A stretch of DNA of 48,286 bases from JBBQER01 sp052148155 (GCA_052148155.1 JBKQIY010000192.1:1-48286), one strand, 5' to 3'; counted from the first letter of the stretch, positions 1-9,470 are shown. A program made the numbers and translations. The notes: generated by a model not told the origin, from the sequence alone.

Positions 1-104
1 GGCTGGGCCGCAGTTTGGCCGTCGAACGTTGCGAAGTGATGGCCCTCAATGAGCAACGTTGACAGTTGTCGATTTGCATTCTCCCTGGTCAGGTCGTTAT
101 TGGT

Positions 105-482
<378 letters not shown>

Positions 483-635
483 ACCGTGTCCATTGTGGCC
501 TGCAACCCCGACGTCATGCCCGTTTGCAGACAAGTGGTCGCTTCCTGACCGACGACTCAACTCTGCCTGTGCCCTGGCCGATTGTGCTGTCACGGGACGC
601 GGCGACGCGCCGGCCCACACGGGAGGGTGTGCCTC

Positions 636-890
636 ATGGCAATGGCATCCAGAACCATCACGAGCTGGCGGGAAGTGGGCCGCTGTAAGGGCGTCGACCC
701 TGAGATCTTTTATCCGGAAGACGACGAGGATCCTGGCCACGAGGCCAAGCTGATCTGCTCCATGTGCATGGTCAGGGAGACCTGCCTCGAGCAGGCGATC
801 GTCGGTCGGGAGAAGATCGGCGTGTGGGGCGGATACACGGCACGCGAGCGTCGTCGCCTCGTCCGTCAGCTCCGCCGGCGCGCTGGCTGA
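636..890 (+). CDS. WhiB-family Fe-S transcriptional regulator
   Basis: Actinobacterial WhiB/Wbl protein of 84 aa. These proteins bind a [4Fe-4S] cluster and usually act through the principal sigma factor on promoters for development, stress or redox control. Four cluster cysteines are visible: C17, C41, C44 and C50 (C-X2-C-X5-C for the last three), followed by the diagnostic GVWGG turn at 62-66 and a basic C-terminal tail (RERRRLVRQLRRR) for DNA contact. The ATG at 636 is chosen because GGGAGGG lies about 9 nt upstream and family members begin shortly before the first Cys. The gene stands alone, divergent from rnpB. The subfamily (WhiB1, 2 and so on) cannot be told from sequence inspection. 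Confidence 0.93.
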   Translation: MAMASRTITSWREVGRCKGVDPEIFYPEDDEDPGHEAKLICSMCMVRETCLEQAIVGREKIGVWGGYTARERRRLVRQLRRRAG

Positions 891-1093
891 CCGAGGTAGG
901 GCTTCGAGTAGCTGATAGGCGTTGTCGGGCCAGAACTCGGCCGTCCGCGCGTCCTGTTGCGAATCGACCGGTCGAGCCTCCGAACGAGGAGCTGTCCGAC
1001 GAGGGCTCCGCGTCGATTCCTCTGAGCCGCAAACGTCTAGGTCGAGCGGGCGCCGCGCTTGCGCGCTCACAGGTCAGCGCCGTGATGGCGCGA

Positions 1094-1927
1094 TCAGCTG
1101 TTCGTGACGTTCACCTTGATCGTGAAGAGATTTTCGACTGTCGCGGCGTAGGTCCCTGACGTGAGGGCTTTGCCACTCGTTGCTCCCGTGTCCGTCGCGT
1201 GGATCGTGTAGCGCTGAGCGATCCTCGCGTGTGGCTGGATCACCTGGGTTATCTGTGCACATACGAAGGCGCCGATCACCGCGCCGCGCGGGCCGCGCAT
1301 CGTCGGCTCGCACGACAAGGGTGTACCGAGCGTGACGGTCCCGTTGGTCGGGTTCGCGACCGTGACGGTCACGCTCATCTGTGCGCCGGCCCGGACTGAG
1401 AGTTCCGACGGCGTCGCCGACCATTCGAGCACCGATGCCGGCTCGACGGGCGGCGTCGTCACAGGCGGAGGGGGCGACATCGTCGTCGTCGGGGTCTCGG
1501 CTGAGCCGATCGCAATCGAGGCCGGCGGCGCGACGTTGCCCGATGTCGTCTTGGTGGTCGTCACCGACGCGTTCGGGAGGACGGATTTTACCTGTGTGAT
1601 CTTCGGCTTGACCGCGGCTGTGGGTGGCGTCGGATGCGCGGTCGGCGGATGCAGGGTTGCAACCGCGCGCAGGTTCGACGCGTGGCTGGGCGAGTGATGG
1701 TTGTCCGCGACCGCGGCCGCGATGCCGCCCACGAGGAGGACACCCGCGACGGCGCCCGCGGTCGCAAGACGTCTGCGACGGGAACCCGGCCGCGGTGCTC
1801 CGGGTTCGACGACGATGTCGTCACCCTCGAGCCGTTCGGAGTCAACGTGTAGGACCGGATCGTCTGTCGATCTGTTTCCAACGGCCGGATCCGCGAGGAA
1901 AGGCTCCGGCCCGCCCGTCGTTGTCAC
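1094..1927 (-). CDS. Membrane-anchored or secreted protein of unknown function
   Basis: I do not recognise the family. The 277-aa product has a cytoplasmic N-terminal stretch of about 40 aa ending in a basic patch (GSRRRRL), one hydrophobic segment (ATAGAVAGVLLVGGIAAAVA), then a long Thr/Pro/Val-rich linker and a C-terminal beta-rich domain of about 110 aa (SVLEWSATPSELSVRAG onward). That domain resembles an Ig-like or CARDB-type extracellular fold. The architecture suggests a type II membrane protein displayed outside. The GTG at 1927 is preferred over the upstream ATG at 1957 because GGAGA lies 5 nt before it. The gene is divergent from the acyl-CoA dehydrogenase at 2071. Confidence 0.7.
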   Translation of the reverse strand: MTTTGGPEPFLADPAVGNRSTDDPVLHVDSERLEGDDIVVEPGAPRPGSRRRRLATAGAVAGVLLVGGIAAAVADNHHSPSHASNLRAVATLHPPTAHPTPPTAAVKPKITQVKSVLPNASVTTTKTTSGNVAPPASIAIGSAETPTTTMSPPPPVTTPPVEPASVLEWSATPSELSVRAGAQMSVTVTVANPTNGTVTLGTPLSCEPTMRGPRGAVIGAFVCAQITQVIQPHARIAQRYTIHATDTGATSGKALTSGTYAATVENLFTIKVNVTNS

Positions 1928-1990
1928 GTAAGTCTCCCTGGCGCCCGCCACCCCCATGATCCCACGTCGCGGACGCCGGATCTATGGGCA

Positions 1991-2006
1991 CAAGGTCCAT
2001 ACCTTG
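1991..2006. promoter_or_regulatory. Palindrome CAAGGT-N4-ACCTTG upstream of an acyl-CoA dehydrogenase
   Basis: A perfect 6+6 bp inverted repeat with spacer CCAT lies in the divergent intergenic space (1928-2070), about 65 bp upstream of the acyl-CoA dehydrogenase start. Position and size fit a TetR-type operator, but one 6+6 palindrome is expected by chance several times in a window this size. This is only a candidate. Confidence 0.3.
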
Positions 2007-2070
2007 CTTCTACCTGGGCTTTGACCTGGTCCGAAAGGGTCGCCCGGTCGGCCAGTAGGCTCGCCCTTTG

Positions 2071-3237
2071 ATGGTGTTCGACCTCCCGCCGGAGCTCGCC
2101 GAGCTCCAGGCCACAGTCCGTAAGCTGGCGCAGCACAAAGTGGCGCCCCGGGCTCGTGAGATCGATATCACCGCCGTTTATCCCCAGGACCTCTTCGACC
2201 TCTTCCGCGAGACCGGACTGCTCGGCCTCGTCATCCCCGAGGACTACGGCGGGTCGGGTGCCGGCATCCTCGGCCTCACCGTTGCCATGGAAGAGGTCGC
2301 CAAGTACTCCAATACCGCCGCGTTGATGCTGCTGCTCACGCGCCTGCCGACGGGCCCAGTCCTGATCGCAGGAAGCGAAGACCAAAAGCAGCACTACGTG
2401 CGCGGCGTCGCGACCGGGGAGATGCGTGCCGGGTTCGGACTCTCGGAACCGCAGGCCGGCAGCGACGTTGTCGGCATGCGCACCAAGGCTGTCGCCGATG
2501 GCGATGACTGGGTGCTCAACGGCACGAAGTGTTGGATGTCGGGCGTCGTGCAGGCCGACTGGTACTGCGTGTTCGCCAAGACCGGCCCGGCCGAGTCGCG
2601 TTCGCACGCCGACATCTCCTGCTTCATCGTCGACCGCGCCTGGCCGGGAGTCTCGGTCGGACGCACCGACGACAAGATGGGTGTGCGCGGCGTCGACACC
2701 GGCGAGCTCGTCCTCGACGACGTACGGGTTCCCGCGCGCAACGTCGTGGGCGAGATCGGCGGGTTCCGGCTCGCGATGCTCGGCCTGAATTCGATGCGGC
2801 CCGTTGTGGCCGCCCGTGGGATTGGGCTCGCCGAGGGCGCGCTGATGTATGCGGTCGAGTACGTGAAGCAGCGTGCGGCGTTCGGCAAGACGATCGCCGA
2901 CATGCAGGGCATCCAGTGGAAGATCGCCGAACTCGCGACCGAGATCGAAGCAGCCCGCCTGCTGACCTACCGCGCCGCGGCGATGGCCGACGAAGGCAAG
3001 TACACCAAGGAATACGTGCCGTTCTTGTCGATGGCGAAGTACTACGCGAGTGAAGTTGCTGTGAAGGTTTCGGGTGAAGCGCTGCAGATGCTCGGCGCGG
3101 CCGGATATATGAAAGATCACCCGACCGAGCTCTACTACCGTGACGCGAAGCAACTCACGATCGTCGAGGGCACCTCGCAAGTACAGCTCGGGTTGATCGC
3201 ACGCGGGGTGCTCGACCATGACATCTGGTGGGACTGA
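2071..3237 (+). CDS. Acyl-CoA dehydrogenase
   Basis: FAD-dependent alpha,beta-dehydrogenation of an acyl-CoA, the first step of beta-oxidation, passing electrons to ETF. At 388 aa it has normal family length. The three-domain ACAD pattern is complete: N-terminal helices, the FAD-contacting GFGLSEPQAGSD segment, the beta-domain NGTKCWMSG motif, and a C-terminal helical domain with R-AAFGK. Near the end, LTIVEGTSQVQ places a Glu where short-chain and butyryl-CoA dehydrogenases have their catalytic base, so this is probably an active enzyme. The ATG at 2071 follows a TTG codon that could also start translation. trpD follows after 7 nt. Substrate chain length cannot be read from sequence. Confidence 0.93.
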   Translation: MVFDLPPELAELQATVRKLAQHKVAPRAREIDITAVYPQDLFDLFRETGLLGLVIPEDYGGSGAGILGLTVAMEEVAKYSNTAALMLLLTRLPTGPVLIAGSEDQKQHYVRGVATGEMRAGFGLSEPQAGSDVVGMRTKAVADGDDWVLNGTKCWMSGVVQADWYCVFAKTGPAESRSHADISCFIVDRAWPGVSVGRTDDKMGVRGVDTGELVLDDVRVPARNVVGEIGGFRLAMLGLNSMRPVVAARGIGLAEGALMYAVEYVKQRAAFGKTIADMQGIQWKIAELATEIEAARLLTYRAAAMADEGKYTKEYVPFLSMAKYYASEVAVKVSGEALQMLGAAGYMKDHPTELYYRDAKQLTIVEGTSQVQLGLIARGVLDHDIWWD

Positions 3238-3244
3238 ACTCCGC

Positions 3245-4285
3245 ATGAACGACGTCCTCACGCCGATCCTGGCTCAGTTGACGCGCGGCACCGAGCTTTC
3301 GGCCGACGCGGTCGCCGCCGCGCTTGGCGAGCTCTTCGAGGGCCGGGTCTCTGACGTGCAGGCGGCCGCGTTCATCGTCGCCTTGCGTACGAAGGGTGAG
3401 ACCGAGGGTGAGCTCGCCGCGCTCGTGCGTACGATGCGGCGGTTCGGCACGCCCGTCGAAGTCGCCGACGGCGCGATCGACACGTGCGGGACCGGAGGCG
3501 ACCGTTCGGGCACGATCAACGTGTCGACGATGGCCGCGCTCATCGCGGCGGGCGCCGGCGCGCGCGTCGTCAAGCATGGGAATCGCGCCGCGTCGTCGCA
3601 AGCGGGATCGGCAGATGTGCTTGAAGAACTCGGCGTCGCGATCGACGTCGGCCCAGGCGGTGTCGCTCGGTGTGTCGCCGAAGCCGGTATCGGTTTTTGC
3701 TTCGCGCCCCGCTACAACCCTGCGATGCGCTTTCTCGGTCCGGCCCGCAAAGAAATCGGCGTGCCGACCACTTTCAACTTTCTCGGCCCACTTGCGAATC
3801 CGGCGCAAGTCCGACGCCAGGCGGTCGGCGTGTCTGACGCGGCCATGGCCACCCGTATGCTCGGCGCGCTCCGTGAGCTCGGAACCGAGCGGGCGATGGT
3901 GTTCTCCGGCGACGACGGTCTTGATGAGCTGACGACCACCACCACGAGCACGGTGCACGAGATCGCAGACGGCCGATTGCACTCGTACGCGATCGACCCG
4001 CTCGATCTCGGTATCGCCCGCTCGAATCCGTCTGATCTTGTCGGCGGTGATGCGACCACCAACGCGCAGATGCTGCGCGCGGTCCTCGCCGGAGAGAAGG
4101 GCCCGCACCGCGACCTCGTCGTGCTGAACGCGGCCGCCGCGATCGTGGTGGCCGGTATCGCGTCCGACCTTGCGGCCGGCGTCGAAGCCGCCTCGGCGTC
4201 CCTCGACAGTGGAGCAGCCGAACGGGCGCTGGAAACGCTCGTACGGGTCAGTGGCGCTGCGCACGCCGCAGAAGGGGAGGCCTGA
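3245..4285 (+). CDS. trpD: Anthranilate phosphoribosyltransferase
   Basis: Transfers phosphoribose from PRPP to anthranilate in tryptophan biosynthesis. The 346-aa protein shows all signature motifs: GTGGD at 82-86 (PRPP diphosphate loop), INVSTMAA, KHGNR at 110-114 (anthranilate and PRPP contacts), NFLGPLANP, and the acidic DGLDELTTT that binds Mg2+. The ATG at 3245 lies 7 nt after the acyl-CoA dehydrogenase stop, and the next gene starts on the base after its stop, so the three are probably co-transcribed. No other trp gene is in the window, so trpD is here as a stand-alone copy. Confidence 0.96.
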   Translation: MNDVLTPILAQLTRGTELSADAVAAALGELFEGRVSDVQAAAFIVALRTKGETEGELAALVRTMRRFGTPVEVADGAIDTCGTGGDRSGTINVSTMAALIAAGAGARVVKHGNRAASSQAGSADVLEELGVAIDVGPGGVARCVAEAGIGFCFAPRYNPAMRFLGPARKEIGVPTTFNFLGPLANPAQVRRQAVGVSDAAMATRMLGALRELGTERAMVFSGDDGLDELTTTTTSTVHEIADGRLHSYAIDPLDLGIARSNPSDLVGGDATTNAQMLRAVLAGEKGPHRDLVVLNAAAAIVVAGIASDLAAGVEAASASLDSGAAERALETLVRVSGAAHAAEGEA

Positions 4286-4978
4286 GTGGCGCCGGTCTTG
4301 TTGTGTCCCGAGTGCGGGACCAAGCATCCCCTCGACGGCGTCGGGAGCCGTTCCGCGTTCCCGTGCAGCGGCTGTGGACGGACGCTCAAAGTGCCCGCGG
4401 TCGCCTACGCCGCCGCTGACAGGCCACTGCCGTCGGTGCCGCCACCGCCAATCGACGACCTTCCGTGGCCCGTTGCGTCAGCACCGGAGCGGACCATGGA
4501 TCCGCATGCGACACAAGCCTTCTCGGCCGTGTCGGTTCCGCCCAGCGTGCCCATCGCGGGCGTCGAACCGCTCGCGCCGCCGCTCCCACCACCTGAGGTT
4601 TCGACCGCCGGAATGCCGCCATCTGCGGGTGCCGACAATGGTGGCATCAGCGATCTGACCCCGCCCCGCCTGATTCGGTTGCTGTTCTGGTTTGTCGCGG
4701 TCCCAGTTGCATTCGTGATCGTGTTCGCACTCGCGAGGACATTCGGCCTGCTCACTTCCAATGAGGTCACCGACGTGGCGTTGGCCGAAGGTTGGAGCCG
4801 CTTCTTGCCGATCGTGCGGCTGTTGCCGTTCGTCGCACTTGCTGCGGCGGCGATCGTGCAGGGCGCGATCTACGGCTTCGCGCGGCTGCGTACGAATCGA
4901 CGTCGTGGGCTCGTGAGCGCGGACCCCGAACCGGGCTCGCACCCGCAAGCCCGTCAGCCGTCGCGCAACGGCGCGTAG
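4286..4978 (+). CDS. Zinc-ribbon membrane protein of unknown function
   Basis: 230 aa. The N-terminus carries a zinc ribbon (CPEC at about 7-10 and CSGC about 20 residues later), followed by a Pro-rich linker of about 90 aa, then two hydrophobic helices (LLFWFVAVPVAFVIVFALA and the FLPIVRLLPFVALAAAAIV region) and a basic tail. I recognise no named family beyond the zinc-ribbon/membrane architecture. The GTG start directly abuts the trpD TGA, so it is translationally coupled. Its 3' end overlaps the convergent exonuclease gene by 25 bp. Confidence 0.75.
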   Translation: MAPVLLCPECGTKHPLDGVGSRSAFPCSGCGRTLKVPAVAYAAADRPLPSVPPPPIDDLPWPVASAPERTMDPHATQAFSAVSVPPSVPIAGVEPLAPPLPPPEVSTAGMPPSAGADNGGISDLTPPRLIRLLFWFVAVPVAFVIVFALARTFGLLTSNEVTDVALAEGWSRFLPIVRLLPFVALAAAAIVQGAIYGFARLRTNRRRGLVSADPEPGSHPQARQPSRNGA

Positions 4979-6663
4979 CTTGGCAGTGCCGGCAGGCGGG
5001 TCGCGGCGACACCCACCACGTCGTGACAGCGCACATGGCGTGCCTGATGGAGCCAGCGACTCACGAGCATCAGCTCGTCGGCCTCGGCCCGCACCGGCGG
5101 CACACCGAGATCGGGAGCTTCGACCGCCGCGCCGTCGAGCTCGTCGAGCACGACACGACCGTACGCCAGCACGAACTGACCCTCGTCACTGTCGATGACC
5201 AGCCGCTGCGCGGCTCGCAACGCATCCATCGCGCGCTGCCGTTGGAGCGCCTGCGTGAGGGTCGCGAGCCGCTCCCGGGTCGCGGCTGCTTCTTCGTATC
5301 GCTCCACGTCGGCCAGGCGGCGCATGCGCGCTTCGAGCGGCGCGCACAGCGCCGCGGGATCGTCGTGAATTCCGCGGCGAACGACGTCGGCCAACGCGGC
5401 ATACGACTCGTCGCCGATCTGCGCCCGGCACGGACACGACGACACCCCGAGCTGGGCAGGCACGCACGGCGGCGCGCATTCGAGCACCGCTTTGCGGGCG
5501 ATCTTCGCACCGCAGCGTCGGATCGGGACCGCATCCTCGATTGCCTCGCGTGCGCGATGCGCCGCCGAACTCGAACGGAACGGACCGAGATATGAGGCAC
5601 CGTCGGCGCGCGCGACGCGGCTGACGACAAGCCGCGGGAACCGTTCGTCGGTGAGCTTCAGATACGAGTAACGCCGCCACGACTTCGACTCGCGATTAAA
5701 ACGCGGCTCGAGCTGTTGGATGAGACGCAACTCGCGTACGGCGGCTTCGAACGGGCCACGACACACGCGGTGCTCGATGTGCGCCGTCTCGCGCAGCAGC
5801 TGCGGCACTTTGCGCCGATCCTCGGTGGAGAAATACGAACGCACCCGGGCGCGGAGATTGGTGGCCTTCCCGACGTACAGCACCCGGCCGCCGCGATCGC
5901 GGAACAGATACACGCCGGGCAAACGCGGCAACTTCGATGTGAGCGCAAGTTTGGCGGCGGACGGATGGGCGCGCATGGTCGGCAACGCAAGCAGATCATC
6001 GAGACCCAACACACCGAACGCTGACGCCCGTTCGAGCAGGGCATGCAACACTTCCGCGGTTGCGGCCGCGTCGGCGTACGCGCGGTGCACCGGCTCGACC
6101 GCCGTTCGAAAATGACGGGCGAGCGTACCGAGCCGCAGATTCGGAACCTCGTCACGTATGAGGCGGCGCGCGAGTGCGACTGTGTCGACCCGCCGATGCG
6201 CCAGCCTCGGGTAGCCGCGCGCGGCGAGCGCGGCATCGAGGAAACCAGTATCGAAGCGGAGGTTGTGACCGACAAGCACAGCGCCGTGCGCGAATTCGAG
6301 GAACGCGGGCAGGACTTCTCCGATGCGGGGCGCGGGCAACAGCATCGCTTCGGTGATACCGGTCAGCACCGTGATCATCGGAGGGATCGGCACTCCCGGG
6401 TTCACGAACGTCTCGAACCGTCCGAGAAGTTCTCCTCCGCGCATCCGCAGTGCACCGATCTCGGTCACGGCATCGATGGCGGGTGACGTACCTGTGGTTT
6501 CGAGGTCGACGACGACGAAGGTGACCTGGGAGAGCGGCATACCCAGATCGTCGAGCGTTTGCTGACGGGGCGGGCCCGGCGGCGCGGCCGGCGTCGACGC
6601 GAAGCCCGGCAACGCCGGCGCGAGCGGTCCGGTGCACGCCACATCGACGATGATAGCGAACAT
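4954..6663 (-). CDS. DEDDh exonuclease fused to UvrC-like GIY-YIG nuclease
   Basis: A 569-aa two-domain nuclease. Residues 48-210 are a DnaQ-type 3'-5' exonuclease: D53 and E55 in VDLETTG, HNLRFDTGFLD near 133-143, and H...D in VHRAYADA near 192-199, completing DEDDh. Residues 248-330 are a GIY-YIG domain (PGVYLFRDRGGRVLYVGKATN) related to the UvrC/Cho N-terminus. A further C-terminal region follows with a Cys cluster (about 395-415) and a UvrB-interaction-like helix pair. This fusion is known in Actinobacteria and is thought to act in nucleotide-excision-type repair. The GTG/ATG-proximal start at 6663 is kept because the QQTLDDLGMPLSQVTF segment upstream of the exonuclease looks conserved; an ATG at 6540 is the alternative. 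Confidence 0.92.
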   Translation of the reverse strand: MFAIIVDVACTGPLAPALPGFASTPAAPPGPPRQQTLDDLGMPLSQVTFVVVDLETTGTSPAIDAVTEIGALRMRGGELLGRFETFVNPGVPIPPMITVLTGITEAMLLPAPRIGEVLPAFLEFAHGAVLVGHNLRFDTGFLDAALAARGYPRLAHRRVDTVALARRLIRDEVPNLRLGTLARHFRTAVEPVHRAYADAAATAEVLHALLERASAFGVLGLDDLLALPTMRAHPSAAKLALTSKLPRLPGVYLFRDRGGRVLYVGKATNLRARVRSYFSTEDRRKVPQLLRETAHIEHRVCRGPFEAAVRELRLIQQLEPRFNRESKSWRRYSYLKLTDERFPRLVVSRVARADGASYLGPFRSSSAAHRAREAIEDAVPIRRCGAKIARKAVLECAPPCVPAQLGVSSCPCRAQIGDESYAALADVVRRGIHDDPAALCAPLEARMRRLADVERYEEAAATRERLATLTQALQRQRAMDALRAAQRLVIDSDEGQFVLAYGRVVLDELDGAAVEAPDLGVPPVRAEADELMLVSRWLHQARHVRCHDVVGVAATRLPALPSYAPLRDG

Positions 6664-6740
6664 CTGTTCGTAGCGAATGTATGTTCGGTGCGCGGACTTT
6701 CGTCCTGTTTGGGCGGCCGATTACGATTCTGCGCGTGTCG

Positions 6741-6953
6741 ATGCGATATCGCTGTGGAGCGTGTGGGAATTTGACCCGTTTCGATGTGGTCGGCTCCCGG
6801 CGCACACGCGCTTTTCACCACTACAGCATCGGTGGCGAGCTGACCATCGAGGAAGAAGATGTGCTCGACGAGCGGGTCGAACACGTGACGTGTCGCTGGT
6901 GTGGCGCCTCGGGCGACTCGATCGAGTCCGTGCCGGTCGAGGAATCGGTGTGA
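6741..6953 (+). CDS. Small double-CxxC zinc-ribbon protein
   Basis: A 70-aa protein of unknown function. It has CGAC near the N-terminus and CRWC about 45 residues later, the spacing of a small zinc ribbon, plus an acidic middle (IEEEDVLDERVEHV). The ATG at 6741 begins just before the first Cys pair; a GTG at 6735 and an ATG at 6681 are possible earlier starts. It is divergent from the exonuclease gene. The role is unknown; similar tiny ribbons occur in nucleic-acid-associated proteins. Confidence 0.6.
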   Translation: MRYRCGACGNLTRFDVVGSRRTRAFHHYSIGGELTIEEEDVLDERVEHVTCRWCGASGDSIESVPVEESV

Positions 6954-6996
6954 CCGGTCGGCGGCTGCCGCGCCGGGCTAGCCCTGGGACGGAGGG

Positions 6997-7416
6997 TCAG
7001 ATGCCGAGCAGTTGTACGACCAGGCGCCGTTGCCGTGGTCGGTCGTCGAAGTCAATGCACACGATCTTTTGCCAGACGCCCAAGCACAGCTCGCCGTCGG
7101 CGAATGGAACGGTGACCGAAGGGCCCATCATCGCAGCGCGCACGTGGCTGTGCCCATTCGTGTCGGCGTTGCGCGCGTTGTGCTCCCAACTGTCGTCGGT
7201 GGGGGCGACCTGTTCCATGACCCGTGCGAGGTCAGCGTTGCAGCCCGGTTCGAACTCGATGGTAGTGACGGCGCACGTCGAGTGCGCGACGAACACGGTG
7301 CACAGCCCGTCGCGCATCCCTGCGTTGGCGATGACCTTCTGTGCGTGCTCGGTCACGTCGATCGTGTCGGAGTCGCCGCGGGTATCGAGCGTCAGATCCT
7401 CGCGCTGTACCTGCAT
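6997..7416 (-). CDS. YjbQ/UPF0047 family protein
   Basis: 139 aa, normal length for the family. Members show weak thiamin-phosphate synthase activity in vitro and their true role is unsettled. Family hallmarks are present: DTIDVTEHAQKVI, GLCTVFVAHSTCAVTTIE, the His/Asn/Asp-rich NGHSHVRAAMMGPSVTVPF stretch, and the C-terminal LGVWQKIVCIDFDDRPRQRRL. The ATG at 7416 has AGAGGTGA just upstream. It is divergent from the NYN-domain gene, with about 93 bp between the starts that probably holds both promoters. Confidence 0.9.
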   Translation of the reverse strand: MQVQREDLTLDTRGDSDTIDVTEHAQKVIANAGMRDGLCTVFVAHSTCAVTTIEFEPGCNADLARVMEQVAPTDDSWEHNARNADTNGHSHVRAAMMGPSVTVPFADGELCLGVWQKIVCIDFDDRPRQRRLVVQLLGI

Positions 7417-7509
7417 GCTCACCTCTGTCCCTCGGAGACTGCCCGTCTCGCAGTGTACGAGGCGGCGCCCGCGCGGAGCATCTCGCGTGAACTCACAGAA
7501 GGTAGGCGC

Positions 7510-8934
7510 GTGACCGGGTACGTGGCCGACGTGGACCAAGGTGTCGACGTCGCCGTCTCCGATCCGATGTTGTGGCCGCTGATCGAAGTTGCGGCCGACG
7601 TGCTGAAGGAACTCGACGTCGGCGACGTGCCCTCTTCGCTGCGTCCCCTCCACGGATTCGATCGGCGAGGCATGCTCGCCGGACCCGCACCACGTCAGCT
7701 GCGGCGGGCGTTGCTCACCGACGGATCGTTCCGCGCACGGGTTGTCGAGCGGTTCGTCGCGCGCCCGGAGGTCGGAGTGGTCCTTGCGGCGTGGACGCTC
7801 GACAATGCGGCGCCGATGGCGGCAGCCGCCGTCGACTGCGGCGACCTCGCGCTGTACACCTCTGTGCTGTGGGCCGCACGACCCGAGGGTTACGCGTTCG
7901 GGCTCGGGATCGCCACTGTGCTCGACGCGCAGCGGCGCGATCGTCAACGCGATGTCGACGCCGGCAAGAGCGCCGCCCAGCAACTGGCCGCGCTCACAGA
8001 AGCGTGTCGGCGCGCCGAAACTGCGCGCATCGAGTCCGACACTGCGCTCGCGCGCGTCGAACAGGAGTTGATCCGGGAACGGAGCGCTCGCCGTACGCGT
8101 GAAGACGACGCGATCGGGGCTGCCGGTGCCGCACAAGCGCAGGTTGACGCGCTGCGGACCGAACTCGACCAAGCGCGCGCGGAGGTCGCCGAACAGCAGA
8201 GCCGGGTCGCGCGCGCGTCACAACGCGCGCATGTGCTCGAAGACGATCTGCGACGCGAACGCGCCGATTCTCGAGTCCTGCAAGCTCGAGCCGACAACGC
8301 CGAGTCGCGTCTCAGTCAGCGAGACGGACGCGCACTAGGCGACGCAGTTGCTGTCGCTCGGCAGCTCTCCGTCTCGCTCGACGCGCTGCAGCGACGCATC
8401 CGCGAAGACGGGCCCGCTGAGGGCCCGATCGTCGAATTTCCGACGGGTCGAAGCCGGGTTCGGCCGCCGGCGCCGACGCGGCGCACCCATCCGCGATTGC
8501 CGCCCGGCGTGGTCGCGAACTCGCCCGCCGGTGTCGAGGCGATGCTCGCAACGCCCGACGTCGTGCTTATCGTCGACGGCTACAACGTCGCGCATCGGGC
8601 CTGGCCGGAATCGACCGCGGGCGACCAACGCGAACGTCTCGGCATCGCCGCGACCGCGCTGTGCCGGCGTCTCGGCTGTGAGGTCGTGCTCGTCTTCGAC
8701 GGCAACGGGAGCCGGCCGCGGCCCTCGCTCCGTCGCGGTGGGGTGCGAGTGTTGTTCTCCGAGGCCGGCGAAGAAGCCGACGAAGTCGTCGTGCGCGAGG
8801 TCGAAGCCCGACCCCGCCGGATACCGGTCGTGGTCGCATCGTCCGATGCGTGGGTGACGGAACACGCACGCGATCAGGGTGCCGCCGTGGTCGGCGCTGA
8901 CGCGCTCGTGCGAGCGATCCGCCCCAACCGTTAG
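7510..8934 (+). CDS. Coiled-coil protein with C-terminal NYN (YacP-type) domain
   Basis: 474 aa. The N-terminal half (about 1-150) is an uncharacterised helical region, followed by a coiled coil of about 150 residues rich in Glu/Arg/Ala (near 150-310), a basic linker, and a C-terminal NYN/YacP-type PIN-like domain (VVLIVDGYNVAHRAWP near 350, VVLVFDGNG, EADEVVVREVE, VVVASSDAWV). The Asp residues of VDGYN, FDGNG and SSDAW form the acidic site expected for a metal-dependent ribonuclease or RNA-binding fold. The GTG at 7510 has AAGG upstream. The actinobacterial context suggests RNA turnover; this is inferred from the fold only. Confidence 0.82.
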   Translation: MTGYVADVDQGVDVAVSDPMLWPLIEVAADVLKELDVGDVPSSLRPLHGFDRRGMLAGPAPRQLRRALLTDGSFRARVVERFVARPEVGVVLAAWTLDNAAPMAAAAVDCGDLALYTSVLWAARPEGYAFGLGIATVLDAQRRDRQRDVDAGKSAAQQLAALTEACRRAETARIESDTALARVEQELIRERSARRTREDDAIGAAGAAQAQVDALRTELDQARAEVAEQQSRVARASQRAHVLEDDLRRERADSRVLQARADNAESRLSQRDGRALGDAVAVARQLSVSLDALQRRIREDGPAEGPIVEFPTGRSRVRPPAPTRRTHPRLPPGVVANSPAGVEAMLATPDVVLIVDGYNVAHRAWPESTAGDQRERLGIAATALCRRLGCEVVLVFDGNGSRPRPSLRRGGVRVLFSEAGEEADEVVVREVEARPRRIPVVVASSDAWVTEHARDQGAAVVGADALVRAIRPNR

Positions 8935-9246
8935 TCGCGCAACGCCAATCAGACGAAGGCGCGAGGTGAGCAACTGACCGAACCCGGACCATGCGTACCG
9001 CAAGCACACCGATCGTCGTCGACGATGATCGGCGGAGCGGTTGACCGGCCGGATACGCGCCACCGAGCGCGACCGGCTGCGCAACACGATCACGACCTCG
9101 AGGCCTTCGACCCCTCGGGACCTGGCGGAGTCGAGCCGCGCCCCCGGCGATCGACGAGACGGTCCCCGCCACCCCAGACGCGGAGCTCCACGCGAACCGT
9201 TCGCGCGGGCGACCAGAGTGTCTCAGCCGGAGAGGATCATCTGAGC
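8935..9246. other. 312-bp intergenic stretch, no gene seen
   Basis: Between the NYN gene and the small Cys protein. No frame has both a ribosome-binding site and protein-like composition, and I see no tRNA fold. The last 25 bp carry GGAGAGGA, the probable ribosome-binding site of the gene at 9247. A promoter for that gene must lie here, but I cannot place it. Confidence 0.5.
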
Positions 9247-9453
9247 ATGGCAACTGGACACACAATCACGATCGATTGCGGTGACTGCGTGATGGCAGGA
9301 ACTTCCGCGTGCGACGACTGCATCGTCTCATTCATCGTCAACCGCGAGCCGGGCGACGCGGTCGTGGTCGACGCGGCCGAGGAGCGCGCGCTGCGGAACC
9401 TGAGCGAAGGCGGTCTGGTCCCGCAGCTCCGTCACGCGACTCGGCCAGCGTGA
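9247..9453 (+). CDS. Small Cys-pair protein of unknown function
   Basis: 68 aa with two CxxC pairs close together (C11, C14 and C22, C25) in IDCGDCVMAGTSACDDC, followed by an acidic/hydrophobic stretch (GDAVVVDAAEERALRNL). A metal-binding knuckle or redox-active pairs are both possible. The ATG at 9247 has GGAGAGGA about 12 nt upstream. It lies alone between two unrelated units and is convergent with the amidohydrolase. I do not recognise the family. Confidence 0.6.
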   Translation: MATGHTITIDCGDCVMAGTSACDDCIVSFIVNREPGDAVVVDAAEERALRNLSEGGLVPQLRHATRPA

Positions 9454-9470
9454 CGGGCTCGCCGTGACTG

